Position numbers and translations under genes: made by a program. The notes beneath the pieces were generated by a model. It was not told the DNA's origin and made no database searches. It saw nothing but the letters and a program-made list of their open reading frames with translations. DNA of 64,000 nt. Origin: Gemmatimonadota bacterium. GTDB lineage: Bacteria; Gemmatimonadota; Gemmatimonadetes; Gemmatimonadales; GWC2-71-9. Location of the stretch: NCBI GenBank assembly GCA_003221005.1, contig QHTZ01000099.1, positions 1 through 64,000 of the forward strand, written 5' to 3'. Of this stretch, positions 1-8,632 are shown piece by piece. Positions within the stretch are counted from its first letter, which is position 1. Each line of letters starts with the position of its first letter.

Positions 1-1545
1 TACGCGCGCGACGGCGCCCGCCTCACCCGCGCCCTCAAGCTGCGCCGCGACGGACTGCGGTTGGCCGCGGACCGCTTCTATGCGCTCCTCGCGAGCTCCG
101 TGGACATCCACGGCACCGATGAAGCAGAGCTGGCCGTGGTGGACCGTCAGGGCGACGGCTCGGTGTCGGTCCGGCTGTACCGGCGTGACCGGGGTTCGAG
201 TGCGGCGTCCGGGGGGGAGGGGGGGCCGGCGTACTACTCCCGCACCTTCCGGCCGGGGGAGACGCGCGAGGTGCGCCTCTACATGCACGGCGGAGACAAC
301 CGGGTGGTGGTGCGGGGCGCCGGGCCGGGAGACATCGCGGTGCGGGCGATCGGTGGCCCGGGGGACGATGAGCTTGTGGACTCTGCCCGGGCGGGGGGCG
401 CGCGGTTCTACGACGACCACGGTAACAATCGCTTCCTCACGGGGCCGGGGACGGCGGTCGACCGGCATCCCTACGCCGAACCGTCCTTCAGCGATCCGAC
501 GCAGGCGCCGCCGCGCGACTGGGGCTCCCGCTGGAACCCGACGGTGCGGCTCCTTTACCTCCCCAAGCTTGGCGTCGTGGCCGGTGCCGGGCAGACGTAC
601 ACGAAATACGGCTTCCGCAAGGAGCCCTACAGCACCCTCATGACCCTCGGGGTCAACTACGCCACCAGTGAACAGCGGTTCCAGGCCGAGTACCTCGGCG
701 AGTTTCGCGGAGTCGGTCGGTCGCTACGGGCGACGCTCGAGGCGCGGGCGTCGGGCATCGATGTCGTCAGCTTTTACGGCTTCGGCAACAACGTCGCGGC
801 CCCGGGTGCGAGCGAGTACTACGACGTGCGCCAGCAGCACTATCTCTTCGCTCCTTCGATCGTGGTACCAATCTCGGAGGCGGTCCAGTTCTCGTTCGGC
901 CCGTTGCTGAAATACGGGCAGACGACTCCGCAAGCAGGCACGCTCATCGATTCGCTCCGGCCCTACGGCGTCAACGGCTTCGGACAGATGGGGGGCCAGG
1001 TGGAGTTCAGCGTCGACACGCGCAACCGGCCGCGAGCCCCCAGCCGAGGCGTTTCGTTGAGCGTGGGAGGGAGCGTGTATCCAGCCGCGTGGGACGTCAC
1101 CTCCGCGTTCGGGGAAGGGCACGCGGAGGCCGCGACGTACCTCACGGCCTCGATCCCGCTGCAACCGACCCTCGCCACGCGCATCGGCGGGAAGAAGGTA
1201 TGGGGGACCTATCCGTTCCACGAGGCGGCGTACGTGGGCGGCTTGAGCAGCGTGCGCGGCTTCCCCGAGTACCGCTTCGGCGGCGACGCTGCGCTGTACG
1301 GCAACGCCGAGCTGCGGCTGCTGCTCACTAAGTTCTACTTCCTAATGCCGGTGGACCTGGGCGTGTTCGGCCTGGCAGACGCGGGACGCGTCTTCGTGGC
1401 GGGCGAGACGTCGGACCGCTGGCACACCGCCACCGGGGGCGGGGTGTGGCTCGCGTTCCTCAGCCGGGGGAACACGCTGAGCGTCGCCACGGCGCGTAGC
1501 GCGGAAGCGACGCTCACCTACGTGCGGGCCGGCTTCGCGTTCTAG
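1..1545 (+). CDS. BamA/TamA-family outer-membrane beta-barrel protein, C-terminal part (5' end outside window)
   Basis: The reading frame is open from the first base, so the start lies upstream of the window. The first 130 residues or so are a soluble stretch ending in a Gly/Asp-rich segment (GGPGDDEL). The remaining 380 or so residues alternate in the way expected of a beta barrel and contain the surface-antigen signature GGLSSVRGFPEYRFGG followed by a Tyr/Asn/Glu strand, as in the C-terminal domain of Omp85 proteins. The last residue is Phe (AGFAF), the usual C-terminal signal for insertion by the BAM complex. The protein should sit in the outer membrane as a 16-strand-type barrel; whether it assembles or exports proteins, or carries a hydrolase domain further upstream, cannot be judged. 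Only one base separates its stop from the ATG of the polyphosphate kinase gene, so the two are likely co-transcribed. Confidence 0.85.
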   Translation, partial: YARDGARLTRALKLRRDGLRLAADRFYALLASSVDIHGTDEAELAVVDRQGDGSVSVRLYRRDRGSSAASGGEGGPAYYSRTFRPGETREVRLYMHGGDNRVVVRGAGPGDIAVRAIGGPGDDELVDSARAGGARFYDDHGNNRFLTGPGTAVDRHPYAEPSFSDPTQAPPRDWGSRWNPTVRLLYLPKLGVVAGAGQTYTKYGFRKEPYSTLMTLGVNYATSEQRFQAEYLGEFRGVGRSLRATLEARASGIDVVSFYGFGNNVAAPGASEYYDVRQQHYLFAPSIVVPISEAVQFSFGPLLKYGQTTPQAGTLIDSLRPYGVNGFGQMGGQVEFSVDTRNRPRAPSRGVSLSVGGSVYPAAWDVTSAFGEGHAEAATYLTASIPLQPTLATRIGGKKVWGTYPFHEAAYVGGLSSVRGFPEYRFGGDAALYGNAELRLLLTKFYFLMPVDLGVFGLADAGRVFVAGETSDRWHTATGGGVWLAFLSRGNTLSVATARSAEATLTYVRAGFAF

Positions 1546-1546
1546 G

Positions 1547-4500
1547 ATGGGCCGGGTCGCCGAATCCAAGCTCGACGTTCCGAGCCTCGCTCTGCTGAAC
1601 CGCCTGGTCCAGGAGCCCCTGCCGCTCCGCCTGCGCGCCGGGCCGGTCGCAACGACGTTTCACCGCGACATCTACTTCGACGCGTCCGACTGGTCGCTGC
1701 GCCGGCGCGGGGTGACGTGCCGGTTCCGGATCCAGATGGATGACCGGCGCGTGCTCACCGTGCACGCGATCGGACGCTCGGAGGGCGCCGTGGCGCTCGT
1801 GCTCCCGCAAGTGTTCGAGGCGGACGTACCCGAGCTCGAGGGTGGCCAGGCGCTCACGGGGACCTCGGAGCCGGCACGGCGCCTCCGCGCACTGATCGAG
1901 CCTGGGCTGCTCTTGCCGCGTGTGGCGCTCGAGACCGAGCGGCGCGTGCGTCCCGCGGAGGCGAGATGGTTCGCGCGGGCGCGGTTCGAGCTCGTCTACG
2001 ACGTGGTCACGGTGCGCACCCCCGAGCTCGCCGGGACAATCCAGGAACTCAAGATCCGGCGCCTGCGGGCCGGCCGGCCCAGTCAGGAGGACCTCGCCAG
2101 GGCGTTCGCCCAGGCGTACGAGCTGCGCCCCCTGCTCGTGGACAAGTTCCACCGGGCGGAGCGGCTGCTGCGGGAGCTGGAGCGCGAAGCGCTGGAACGG
2201 GCCGTCGAAGGGGGCCGCGAGGTGGCGGTCGTCGCTCTCCACCAGGGTTGCATCGCACTGCATTCGGATGGTGGCGAGCTTCGGGTCCCGGTGAAAAGGG
2301 GAAGCGGCGAGGATGCGTGCCGCCACGTGCTGCGGACGTGCTTCGGAAGCTCAGACGGCGAGGTACGCTGGCTGGGGATAGCCGCCGCGGCCGGTATCCG
2401 GCCTCCGCTGGAGGTCTGGCTCGCGACGCGCCTCCCCGGCGGGCTCGCGCGCGCCGACGGTGCGGGCCTGGAGTGGCTCCCGCTGGCCGAGATCGTGGCG
2501 CGCGTGGGGTCGCCGGTGTTGCGCGACGCAAGGACACTCGCCGCTCTCACCGTGGCGGCGCGGTCCGATTCCCTGCCTGAGTGGTCGGCCACCATCGCAG
2601 CGACGGCCCCGCCTGACATCCCTCGCACGTCCCTGTCGGCCAGGGGCGTGACCCGTGATGCACTGCGGACCGCGCCCCCGCTGGATCCGCGGCGCCCCGC
2701 CCCGGAGCAGCTGATCAACCCCGAGCTCAGCTGGATCGAGTTTAACAAGCGCGTGCTCGAGCTGGCGGAAGATCCGCGAGTGCCGCTGCTCGCGCGCGTG
2801 CGGTTCCTCTCCATCTTCAGCGCGAACCTGGACGAGTTCGTGATGGTCCGTGTGGGCGCCCTCAAACGAGCGGTGGTCACGGGTGAAGCAGGCCCGAGCG
2901 ATGACGGCCTCACGCCGCAGGACCAGCTCGACGCCATCGCGATCCGCTTGCGCCCATTGCTCGAGCGCCAGGCCCGGTGTCTTGCGGCGAGCCTGGTGCC
3001 CCAGCTGGCCGAGCACGACGTCCGCATCCTGCGCTGGGGCGACTTGTCCCCGCGGCAGCGCGACGCTCTGGTGCGCTATTTCGCGGAGCAGGTCTTTCCC
3101 GTCTTGACGCCGCAGGCCATAACCCGGGCCCCGGGATACCCGTTCCCGCTGATCCCCAATCTCCGGCTCTCGCTCGCGGTCATGTTGCGCGATCCGAGAA
3201 CGGGACCCATGCACTTCGCCTACGTCAAGATTCCGGATGGCCTGCCGCGCTTCGTGAAAGTGCCCGAGGACGGAGGGCTGGTGCCCCTGGAGGATGTCGT
3301 TCGGGCCAATCTGGAGGCGATATATCCCGGGCGGCGCGTCGAAGGGGCCTACGCGTTCCGCCTCACCCGCAGCGGCGAGCCCGACCCCGACGAACAGCAG
3401 GCGACGAGCCTGCTGCGGACGATCCAGGAAGAGACCAAGCGTCGGCCCTACGGGCCGGCCGTGCGCCTCGAGCTGGAGCGGGCGACGCCGGCGGCGTTAC
3501 GGGAGCAGCTGCTGCGGGAATTGCGGTTCGAGGCCGCCGAGGACGTGAGCGCGCTCGGGCCGGGAGACGTGTACGAGGTGGACGGCATCCTGGACCTGGG
3601 AGGGTTGCGCGAGATCGCCGACCTGCCGCTCGAGCAGCTGCAATACCCGGTGTTCCGTGGCCGCTCCCCGCTCCCCGCAGGACGGTCGATCTTCGATATC
3701 CTGGCCGACCGCGACGTCCTGATCCATCACCCGTACGATTCCTTCGAGGCGACGGTGGAGCGCTTGCTCGCCGAAGCGGCGGCGGACCCGGACGTGTTGG
3801 CCATCAAGCTCACGCTGTACCGGGCGGGCGGGAGGTCTGGGGTCGTCGATTCACTGCTGCAGGCGGTGCGGGCCGGCAAAGAAGTGTTCGTCTTCGTCGA
3901 GCTCAAGGCGCGGTTCGACGAGGAGCGCAACATCGAGTGGGCGAAGAAGCTCGAGGAGGCGGGGATCCACGTCGTCTACGGGCTCGTGAACCTAAAGACC
4001 CACGCCAAGACCGCGCTGGTGGTCCGCCGGGAGAAGAGCACGGTCCGGCGCTACGTGCACATCGGGACCGGCAACTACAACGCCGCGACGGCGGCCCTCT
4101 ACACTGACTTGGGCTTGCTGTCGTCCGACGAGGCGCTCGGCGCTGACTTGAATGCGCTGTTCAACGAGCTGTCGGGGTCATCCCGGGCTCCCGAGACCTC
4201 CTACCAGCAGCTGCTCGTCGCGCCGACGCACCTGCTGCCGCGCTTCATCGAGCTGATCGAGCGGGAAGCGGCACATGCCCGCGCGGGGCGCAGCGCTAGG
4301 ATTTGCGTCAAGCTCAACGGCCTCACCGATCCGGAGATGATCGCGACCCTGTATCGCGCCTCCCAGGCCGGGGTCGCGATCGACCTGATCGTGCGCGGCG
4401 TGTGCTCGCTCCGGCCCGGCGTGGCAGGCCTCTCCGAGCGGATCCGCGTCATCAGCCTGCTCGGGCGATTCCTCGAGCACGCCCGGATCTTCTATTTCGC

Positions 4501-4762
4501 CAACGGCGGCGAGCCGGAGTACTACATCGGCTCAGCCGACTGGCGCCCGCGGAACCTGCGCCGGCGGGTCGAGGTCGTGGCGCCCGTGCGCGATCCCGAG
4601 TGCCGCCGCCGGCTCGACGACATCCTGGCCGCGGAGCTCGCGGACCCGACGGCATGGGAGCTGTGTCCGGACGGCGGCTATCAGCGGCGCAGGCCGGAGG
4701 CGACGGGGGACCAGCGCAGCGCCCAGGAGCGATTCATCGATCTCGCCGCCCAGACGGCCTAG
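1547..4762 (+). CDS. ppk1: polyphosphate kinase 1 with CYTH-like N-terminal extension
   Basis: Polyphosphate kinase makes inorganic polyphosphate from ATP through a phosphohistidine intermediate. Residues from about 385 to the end match PPK1: the N domain begins at ELSWIEFNKRVLELA, followed by SANLDEFVMVRVG, the catalytic His in THAKTALVV (about residue 819), the second conserved His in LEHARIFYFANGG (about 978) and the final YIGSADW...RR block. PPK1 is normally near 700 residues; this protein has 1071. The extra first 230 residues look like a CYTH/triphosphate-tunnel domain (YFDASDWSLRRRG, RFRIQ, ALETERRVR, IQELKIRRLR), although the acidic ExExK entry motif is weak. Residues 235-385 are unassigned. 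The gene starts one base after the barrel gene and ends one base before the next start, so it lies inside an operon. The PPK1 call is secure; the CYTH call is by pattern only. Confidence 0.93.
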   Translation: MGRVAESKLDVPSLALLNRLVQEPLPLRLRAGPVATTFHRDIYFDASDWSLRRRGVTCRFRIQMDDRRVLTVHAIGRSEGAVALVLPQVFEADVPELEGGQALTGTSEPARRLRALIEPGLLLPRVALETERRVRPAEARWFARARFELVYDVVTVRTPELAGTIQELKIRRLRAGRPSQEDLARAFAQAYELRPLLVDKFHRAERLLRELEREALERAVEGGREVAVVALHQGCIALHSDGGELRVPVKRGSGEDACRHVLRTCFGSSDGEVRWLGIAAAAGIRPPLEVWLATRLPGGLARADGAGLEWLPLAEIVARVGSPVLRDARTLAALTVAARSDSLPEWSATIAATAPPDIPRTSLSARGVTRDALRTAPPLDPRRPAPEQLINPELSWIEFNKRVLELAEDPRVPLLARVRFLSIFSANLDEFVMVRVGALKRAVVTGEAGPSDDGLTPQDQLDAIAIRLRPLLERQARCLAASLVPQLAEHDVRILRWGDLSPRQRDALVRYFAEQVFPVLTPQAITRAPGYPFPLIPNLRLSLAVMLRDPRTGPMHFAYVKIPDGLPRFVKVPEDGGLVPLEDVVRANLEAIYPGRRVEGAYAFRLTRSGEPDPDEQQATSLLRTIQEETKRRPYGPAVRLELERATPAALREQLLRELRFEAAEDVSALGPGDVYEVDGILDLGGLREIADLPLEQLQYPVFRGRSPLPAGRSIFDILADRDVLIHHPYDSFEATVERLLAEAAADPDVLAIKLTLYRAGGRSGVVDSLLQAVRAGKEVFVFVELKARFDEERNIEWAKKLEEAGIHVVYGLVNLKTHAKTALVVRREKSTVRRYVHIGTGNYNAATAALYTDLGLLSSDEALGADLNALFNELSGSSRAPETSYQQLLVAPTHLLPRFIELIEREAAHARAGRSARICVKLNGLTDPEMIATLYRASQAGVAIDLIVRGVCSLRPGVAGLSERIRVISLLGRFLEHARIFYFANGGEPEYYIGSADWRPRNLRRRVEVVAPVRDPECRRRLDDILAAELADPTAWELCPDGGYQRRRPEATGDQRSAQERFIDLAAQTA

Positions 4763-4763
4763 G

Positions 4764-5369
4764 GTGCGGCTCCGGTTGCTGGCCGCGCTGCTCGCGCTCC
4801 CGGCGGCGCGCCTCGGCGCCCAGGGCGCGGCCTGCCGCGAGCCGCGCTACCGCTGGAGCGTCAAGACCGACACTTCCCTCGCCGCGCTCAAGCCACTGCC
4901 GGTCGCAATCCCCGTCATCCTGAGCGCTTGGGAGCCGCCGCCGCTCACCAGCCGCGATCGCTGCGCCAAACGCGGCGGACGCGAGCTTGCGCTCTACCGC
5001 GTCCAGGGCTGGGTGCGGCGCGTCGAGAAGATCAAGGACGATGGCGACTGGCACATCGAGCTCACCGATCGGCTCGATAGCCCTCGGGACTCGTGCATTG
5101 TGGCGGAGATTCCGCCGGCGCGGCTGAGCGCCCGCTACGCGCAGGCCCGCGCCGATCTCGACGCACTCCTTGGGAGCAAGAAGACGGTCAAGAACTTCAA
5201 CCTCGCCCACCCCGTGCGAGTGCAGGTCACCGGAGCCGCGTTCTACGACGGCCAGCACCGGCGCCGCAGGGGTGGGCTGGAGTGGCTCGACGGGGAGCAC
5301 GGCCGCTGCAACTCGTCGGCGCGGGCGTTGTGGGAGATCCATCCGGTGTATCGAGTCGAGCGCCCGTGA
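4764..5369 (+). CDS. small secreted protein of unknown function
   Basis: I do not recognise this 201-residue protein. It begins with GTG one base after the ppk1 stop and has a clear signal peptide (MRLRLLAALLALPAARLGAQG, cleavage probably after GAQ). The mature part has four cysteines that could form two disulfides, a Trp-rich centre (DWHIELTD) and a basic segment (HRRRRGG) near residue 175. The pattern of short beta strands around VQGWVRRVEKIKDDGDWHIEL resembles a small OB-like or nuclease-associated fold seen in secreted bacterial proteins of unknown role, but no catalytic motif is visible. Translational coupling to ppk1 suggests the same transcript. The periplasm or cell surface is the likely location. 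Confidence 0.7.
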   Translation: MRLRLLAALLALPAARLGAQGAACREPRYRWSVKTDTSLAALKPLPVAIPVILSAWEPPPLTSRDRCAKRGGRELALYRVQGWVRRVEKIKDDGDWHIELTDRLDSPRDSCIVAEIPPARLSARYAQARADLDALLGSKKTVKNFNLAHPVRVQVTGAAFYDGQHRRRRGGLEWLDGEHGRCNSSARALWEIHPVYRVERP

Positions 5370-5427
5370 CTCGGCTGACTCCAGTCCTCTGGCAACGCCC
5401 GCTCGGTCACGATACGTTCGCGTCGGC

Positions 5428-8427
5428 ATGGCGTACTGTTCCGAGTGCTCTGCTCCGCTGCCGGCGGACGCGCTGGCGTGCCCCGCTTGCGGGGCCATGA
5501 CCGGTGCGCGGGCGCACGCCGAGGACGAGCGCGTGGACGTCCCGCCGTTCGACCTCGCCCGCCTGCGGAGTGAGCTCGCCGCCTCGGTCGCCCCCCGCTA
5601 CGAGGTGCTGAAGCAGCTAGGAGGCGGTGGGATGGGTACTGTGTTTCTCGCGCGCGAGCCCGCGCTCAAACGCCTCGTCGCCATCAAGGTGCTGGCTCCC
5701 AGCCTCGCGGCAGACCAGACCGCCGTGGCGCGCTTTGAGAGAGAGGCGCGCATGGCCGCGGCCCTTTCTCATCCGAACGTCGTCCAGGTCTATGGGGTGG
5801 GCGAGACGAATGCGGCGAAGCTCCCGTACATCGTCATGCAGTACGTCGCCGGGAAGCCCCTGGACGTACTGATTGCCGAATGGAAGGCCGAAGCGGAGAA
5901 GCAGGGGACCGGGGTCGGGGAACGGGACGCCCGGCGGATTCTGGGCGAGGTCGCGGCCGCACTTGCGGTGGCGCACGAGCGGGACTTCGTCCACCGTGAC
6001 GTCAAGCCGTCCAACATCATGGTCGAAGCCGCGGCCGGTCGCGCCATCGTGGTGGACTTCGGTGTGGCGGCCGCGGCTTCCGCTGCCGCTCGATCCGACT
6101 ACCCGGCACTCACGGCCCGTGGCCTGCTTTTCGGTACCCTCGAGTATATGAGTCCCGAACAGGCGGAGGGCGGCGTCGTGGACGCGAAGAGCGACGTGTA
6201 CAGCCTCGGGCTCGTCGCCTACGAGTTGCTGTCGGGGGAACTCCCGTACTGGGCGGGGTCCGTTTCTGGGTGGATTGAGGCCCACGCGAAGACTGTGCCC
6301 GCGCCGCTCAGCCGGCGCCGACCGGACCTCTCGCCCGCGCTCACAGGCCTGGTGAGTCGCTGCCTCGCGAAAAGCCCCGTGCACCGTCCGAGTGCCGCGG
6401 AGGTCGCTCACGCGCTGCTCCCTTCGACGGAAGCGGACCCGCAATGGCCCCCGCCCGGCCTTGGAGCCCTGCGGGGTCGGGCGAGGACCCTGGGTGGCGT
6501 CGCCCTCGGCGCCACGGCAGCGGGACTCGTCGCCTTCCTCGTGCTGGCGGCCCCGCCCGACGCCATAAGCTTCGGTGCGGACTGGTGGATTCGATTCCGG
6601 CCGGTTCAGGAGGCGGCTGCCACGGCGCTCGGCGTGCGAAGTGTAGCGTCGACCGACGGCTCGGCGGCTGCGGCCCTCTGGCGGATCGTGGTCTGCGCCG
6701 GAATCGGGGGCTTCGTCATCGGCCTGTGGACGGTTCTCGCCCTAGCCGGAGGCGCGCTGCCTGTTCTCGTGCGGGGTCATCGAGTCGGCTGGACGTGGGA
6801 CACCTTGACCGACGTGGCGGCCGACCCCGATGGTCGTACCGGCCTGCTGCTCGCGGGAGCGCGGGAGTGTGCGTATCTGCCGGCCTTCGATCGGCACGAC
6901 ATCCTGAATGAGCGCCGGCGGCGGGCCGCCGCGTGGCTGTGCGCCGGAGTCTGGGGACTCCTCAGCTTCGCGATCTGGGGGACGCTCGTTGCGACCGGTC
7001 TCCTCGCGGTTCTCGGCCTGTCCACGGTGGAGGGACTTGTCGTAGCGGCGCTTATCGCGGGCCCAGCGGCGGCGTGCTCGGCCCCTGGCCTCGCCGCTCG
7101 TCGGCGGGAGCGGCGCCTCCTCGGCGCTCTGAGCACGCGCGGAATACCCACGCCGTCCGCGCGCGGCGTCGCCCCGGTGGCAACTCCCCAGGCGGTGGCC
7201 GAGTGGTACGCCGGGGTCCCTGACGCCGGCTCTCCGGCTCTTGCTCGCCGTGGCGCGCTCGGTCTCGTGCTCAGCGGGGCTTGGTTGGCGGCGGCGGTCG
7301 CCGCCGCACTCGTGAGCCTCGGGCTCGGCGGGGTTGCGCTGGCCGCAGTGACTGCCGGGGCGGTGAGGCGGCAGCTCGCCGTTCAGGTCTCCGAGGTTCC
7401 TGCCACCCTGCGTCACCTCGACGAGGAGGATGCGGTTGGCGCTGCACGACCCGTGTGGGAGTCGTACCTTCCGCGGCCAAGGCGCGTCAGTGACAGCGTG
7501 GTGAACACTTGGGTCCGCGATCTAGCCGCCCAGCCTCCCAAGCTACGTGTCGAGCTACTCCGAAGCGGCGACTCCCTCCTTCCTCTTCTTCAAGCTGCTG
7601 GTCGGCGCGGGCTTTCGGCTGACACGCGGCAGGCGCTCGCGGCCCTGGTGCAGCTGCCCTGGGTGGGCGCGGTGCGCCAGATGGCCGCCGCCGAGTCCGT
7701 GGACGTCTTCGCTGCGGCGCTCGGCGGGCCCGTGTCTGAAATCCCGGCGCCGGCTGACGTGGCGGCGCGAATGCTTCAGCTGCAGCGACCCTTGCGTGAC
7801 TGGGCGATGGCCAATGCCCTGGCCGCGGTCTTGGCCGTGGGGGACGGAGCGCTCGATCGCGCGGCCGCGCGGTTGGGGGAGAACGCTGCGCTGGCCGGGC
7901 ACCTGCTTCGCGCCCCCGACGGGTCTGTGAATTCTTTGAACAGTTTCGGACTCGTGGTGCTCCAGAACCTCGCGTTGCGGCCGCTCGCCGTGATCGAGGA
8001 GTTGCGCCAGCGGCCCGTGCAGGCGCGTGCCCTGCGGGAGGCCGCGGATCGGTTGAGCCGCTATCTCGGCGAGCGGCCGGGGTGGAAGCAAGCGGCTGGG
8101 CTGGCCGGTGACCCGGGCGACCTCGGGCCTTTCACCCGGATCCTGGGCGATCAGCACCTCCTCCCCGGACATCGAGTGGAGCTGCTCCGGGCGGGCTTGG
8201 ACGGCTTCTGCGCCAACGCACGCGAGATCCTCACCGGCCCTGCCGCGCCCCGCGCGGAAAACGTGCGTGCCGCAGGCGCTGCCATGCCAGGCGTGCGCTA
8301 CGCACCGGAGCTCGCTGCGTTGGTGCTCCGGGCCTGGCCCGAGCCGAGCGCGTCCCCGGGGGGCCGGCTGTTCCAGTGGGGGCCCCGCGGAACGTGGGCG
8401 CGCCTGGTGTTCTGCCGGCGGCTGTAG
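5428..8427 (+). CDS. membrane Ser/Thr protein kinase with N-terminal zinc ribbon
   Basis: The protein (999 residues from ATG at 5428) opens with a four-cysteine zinc ribbon (CSEC...CPAC) and then a Hanks-type kinase domain at about residues 55-330: glycine loop GGGGMGTVF, VAIK lysine, catalytic HRDVKPSN, DFG, and an APE-like SPEQ. It is therefore expected to be catalytically active on Ser/Thr. After the kinase come at least four hydrophobic spans (around GVALGATAAGLVAFLVL, GIGGFVIGLWTVLALAGG, WGLLSFAIWG, and AAAVAAALVSLGLGG), then about 330 residues of mostly helical, Leu/Ala-rich sequence of unknown role. The frame is open further upstream, but the ribbon directly after 5428 fixes the start. 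It heads a cluster of secreted proteins and may regulate them. Confidence 0.85.
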   Translation: MAYCSECSAPLPADALACPACGAMTGARAHAEDERVDVPPFDLARLRSELAASVAPRYEVLKQLGGGGMGTVFLAREPALKRLVAIKVLAPSLAADQTAVARFEREARMAAALSHPNVVQVYGVGETNAAKLPYIVMQYVAGKPLDVLIAEWKAEAEKQGTGVGERDARRILGEVAAALAVAHERDFVHRDVKPSNIMVEAAAGRAIVVDFGVAAAASAAARSDYPALTARGLLFGTLEYMSPEQAEGGVVDAKSDVYSLGLVAYELLSGELPYWAGSVSGWIEAHAKTVPAPLSRRRPDLSPALTGLVSRCLAKSPVHRPSAAEVAHALLPSTEADPQWPPPGLGALRGRARTLGGVALGATAAGLVAFLVLAAPPDAISFGADWWIRFRPVQEAAATALGVRSVASTDGSAAAALWRIVVCAGIGGFVIGLWTVLALAGGALPVLVRGHRVGWTWDTLTDVAADPDGRTGLLLAGARECAYLPAFDRHDILNERRRRAAAWLCAGVWGLLSFAIWGTLVATGLLAVLGLSTVEGLVVAALIAGPAAACSAPGLAARRRERRLLGALSTRGIPTPSARGVAPVATPQAVAEWYAGVPDAGSPALARRGALGLVLSGAWLAAAVAAALVSLGLGGVALAAVTAGAVRRQLAVQVSEVPATLRHLDEEDAVGAARPVWESYLPRPRRVSDSVVNTWVRDLAAQPPKLRVELLRSGDSLLPLLQAAGRRGLSADTRQALAALVQLPWVGAVRQMAAAESVDVFAAALGGPVSEIPAPADVAARMLQLQRPLRDWAMANALAAVLAVGDGALDRAAARLGENAALAGHLLRAPDGSVNSLNSFGLVVLQNLALRPLAVIEELRQRPVQARALREAADRLSRYLGERPGWKQAAGLAGDPGDLGPFTRILGDQHLLPGHRVELLRAGLDGFCANAREILTGPAAPRAENVRAAGAAMPGVRYAPELAALVLRAWPEPSASPGGRLFQWGPRGTWARLVFCRRL

Positions 8428-8632
8428 TCAATGAGTCGCGCCCTTTGGTTGGGGAAGGAGTCCCACGCTCGGCGCCCTCGCCACACTGATCCGCTCCCTT
8501 GACCTCAGCCGTTATGCGTGAACGTTTCAACTAATGACGGTGCCCTTTCCCATGCTCTCCTGGGGTGGGTTTAGGGGACGTGCAGGTGGTAGGCTTGCTG
8601 CTTTCAGAAACGTGAGGCTGGGGAGGTGCCGC

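Noticed and set aside
2250-2700. NUDIX-like reading of the PPK1 middle region
   Set aside because: The GLEWLPLAEIVAR ending resembles NUDIX proteins but the Nudix box is absent.
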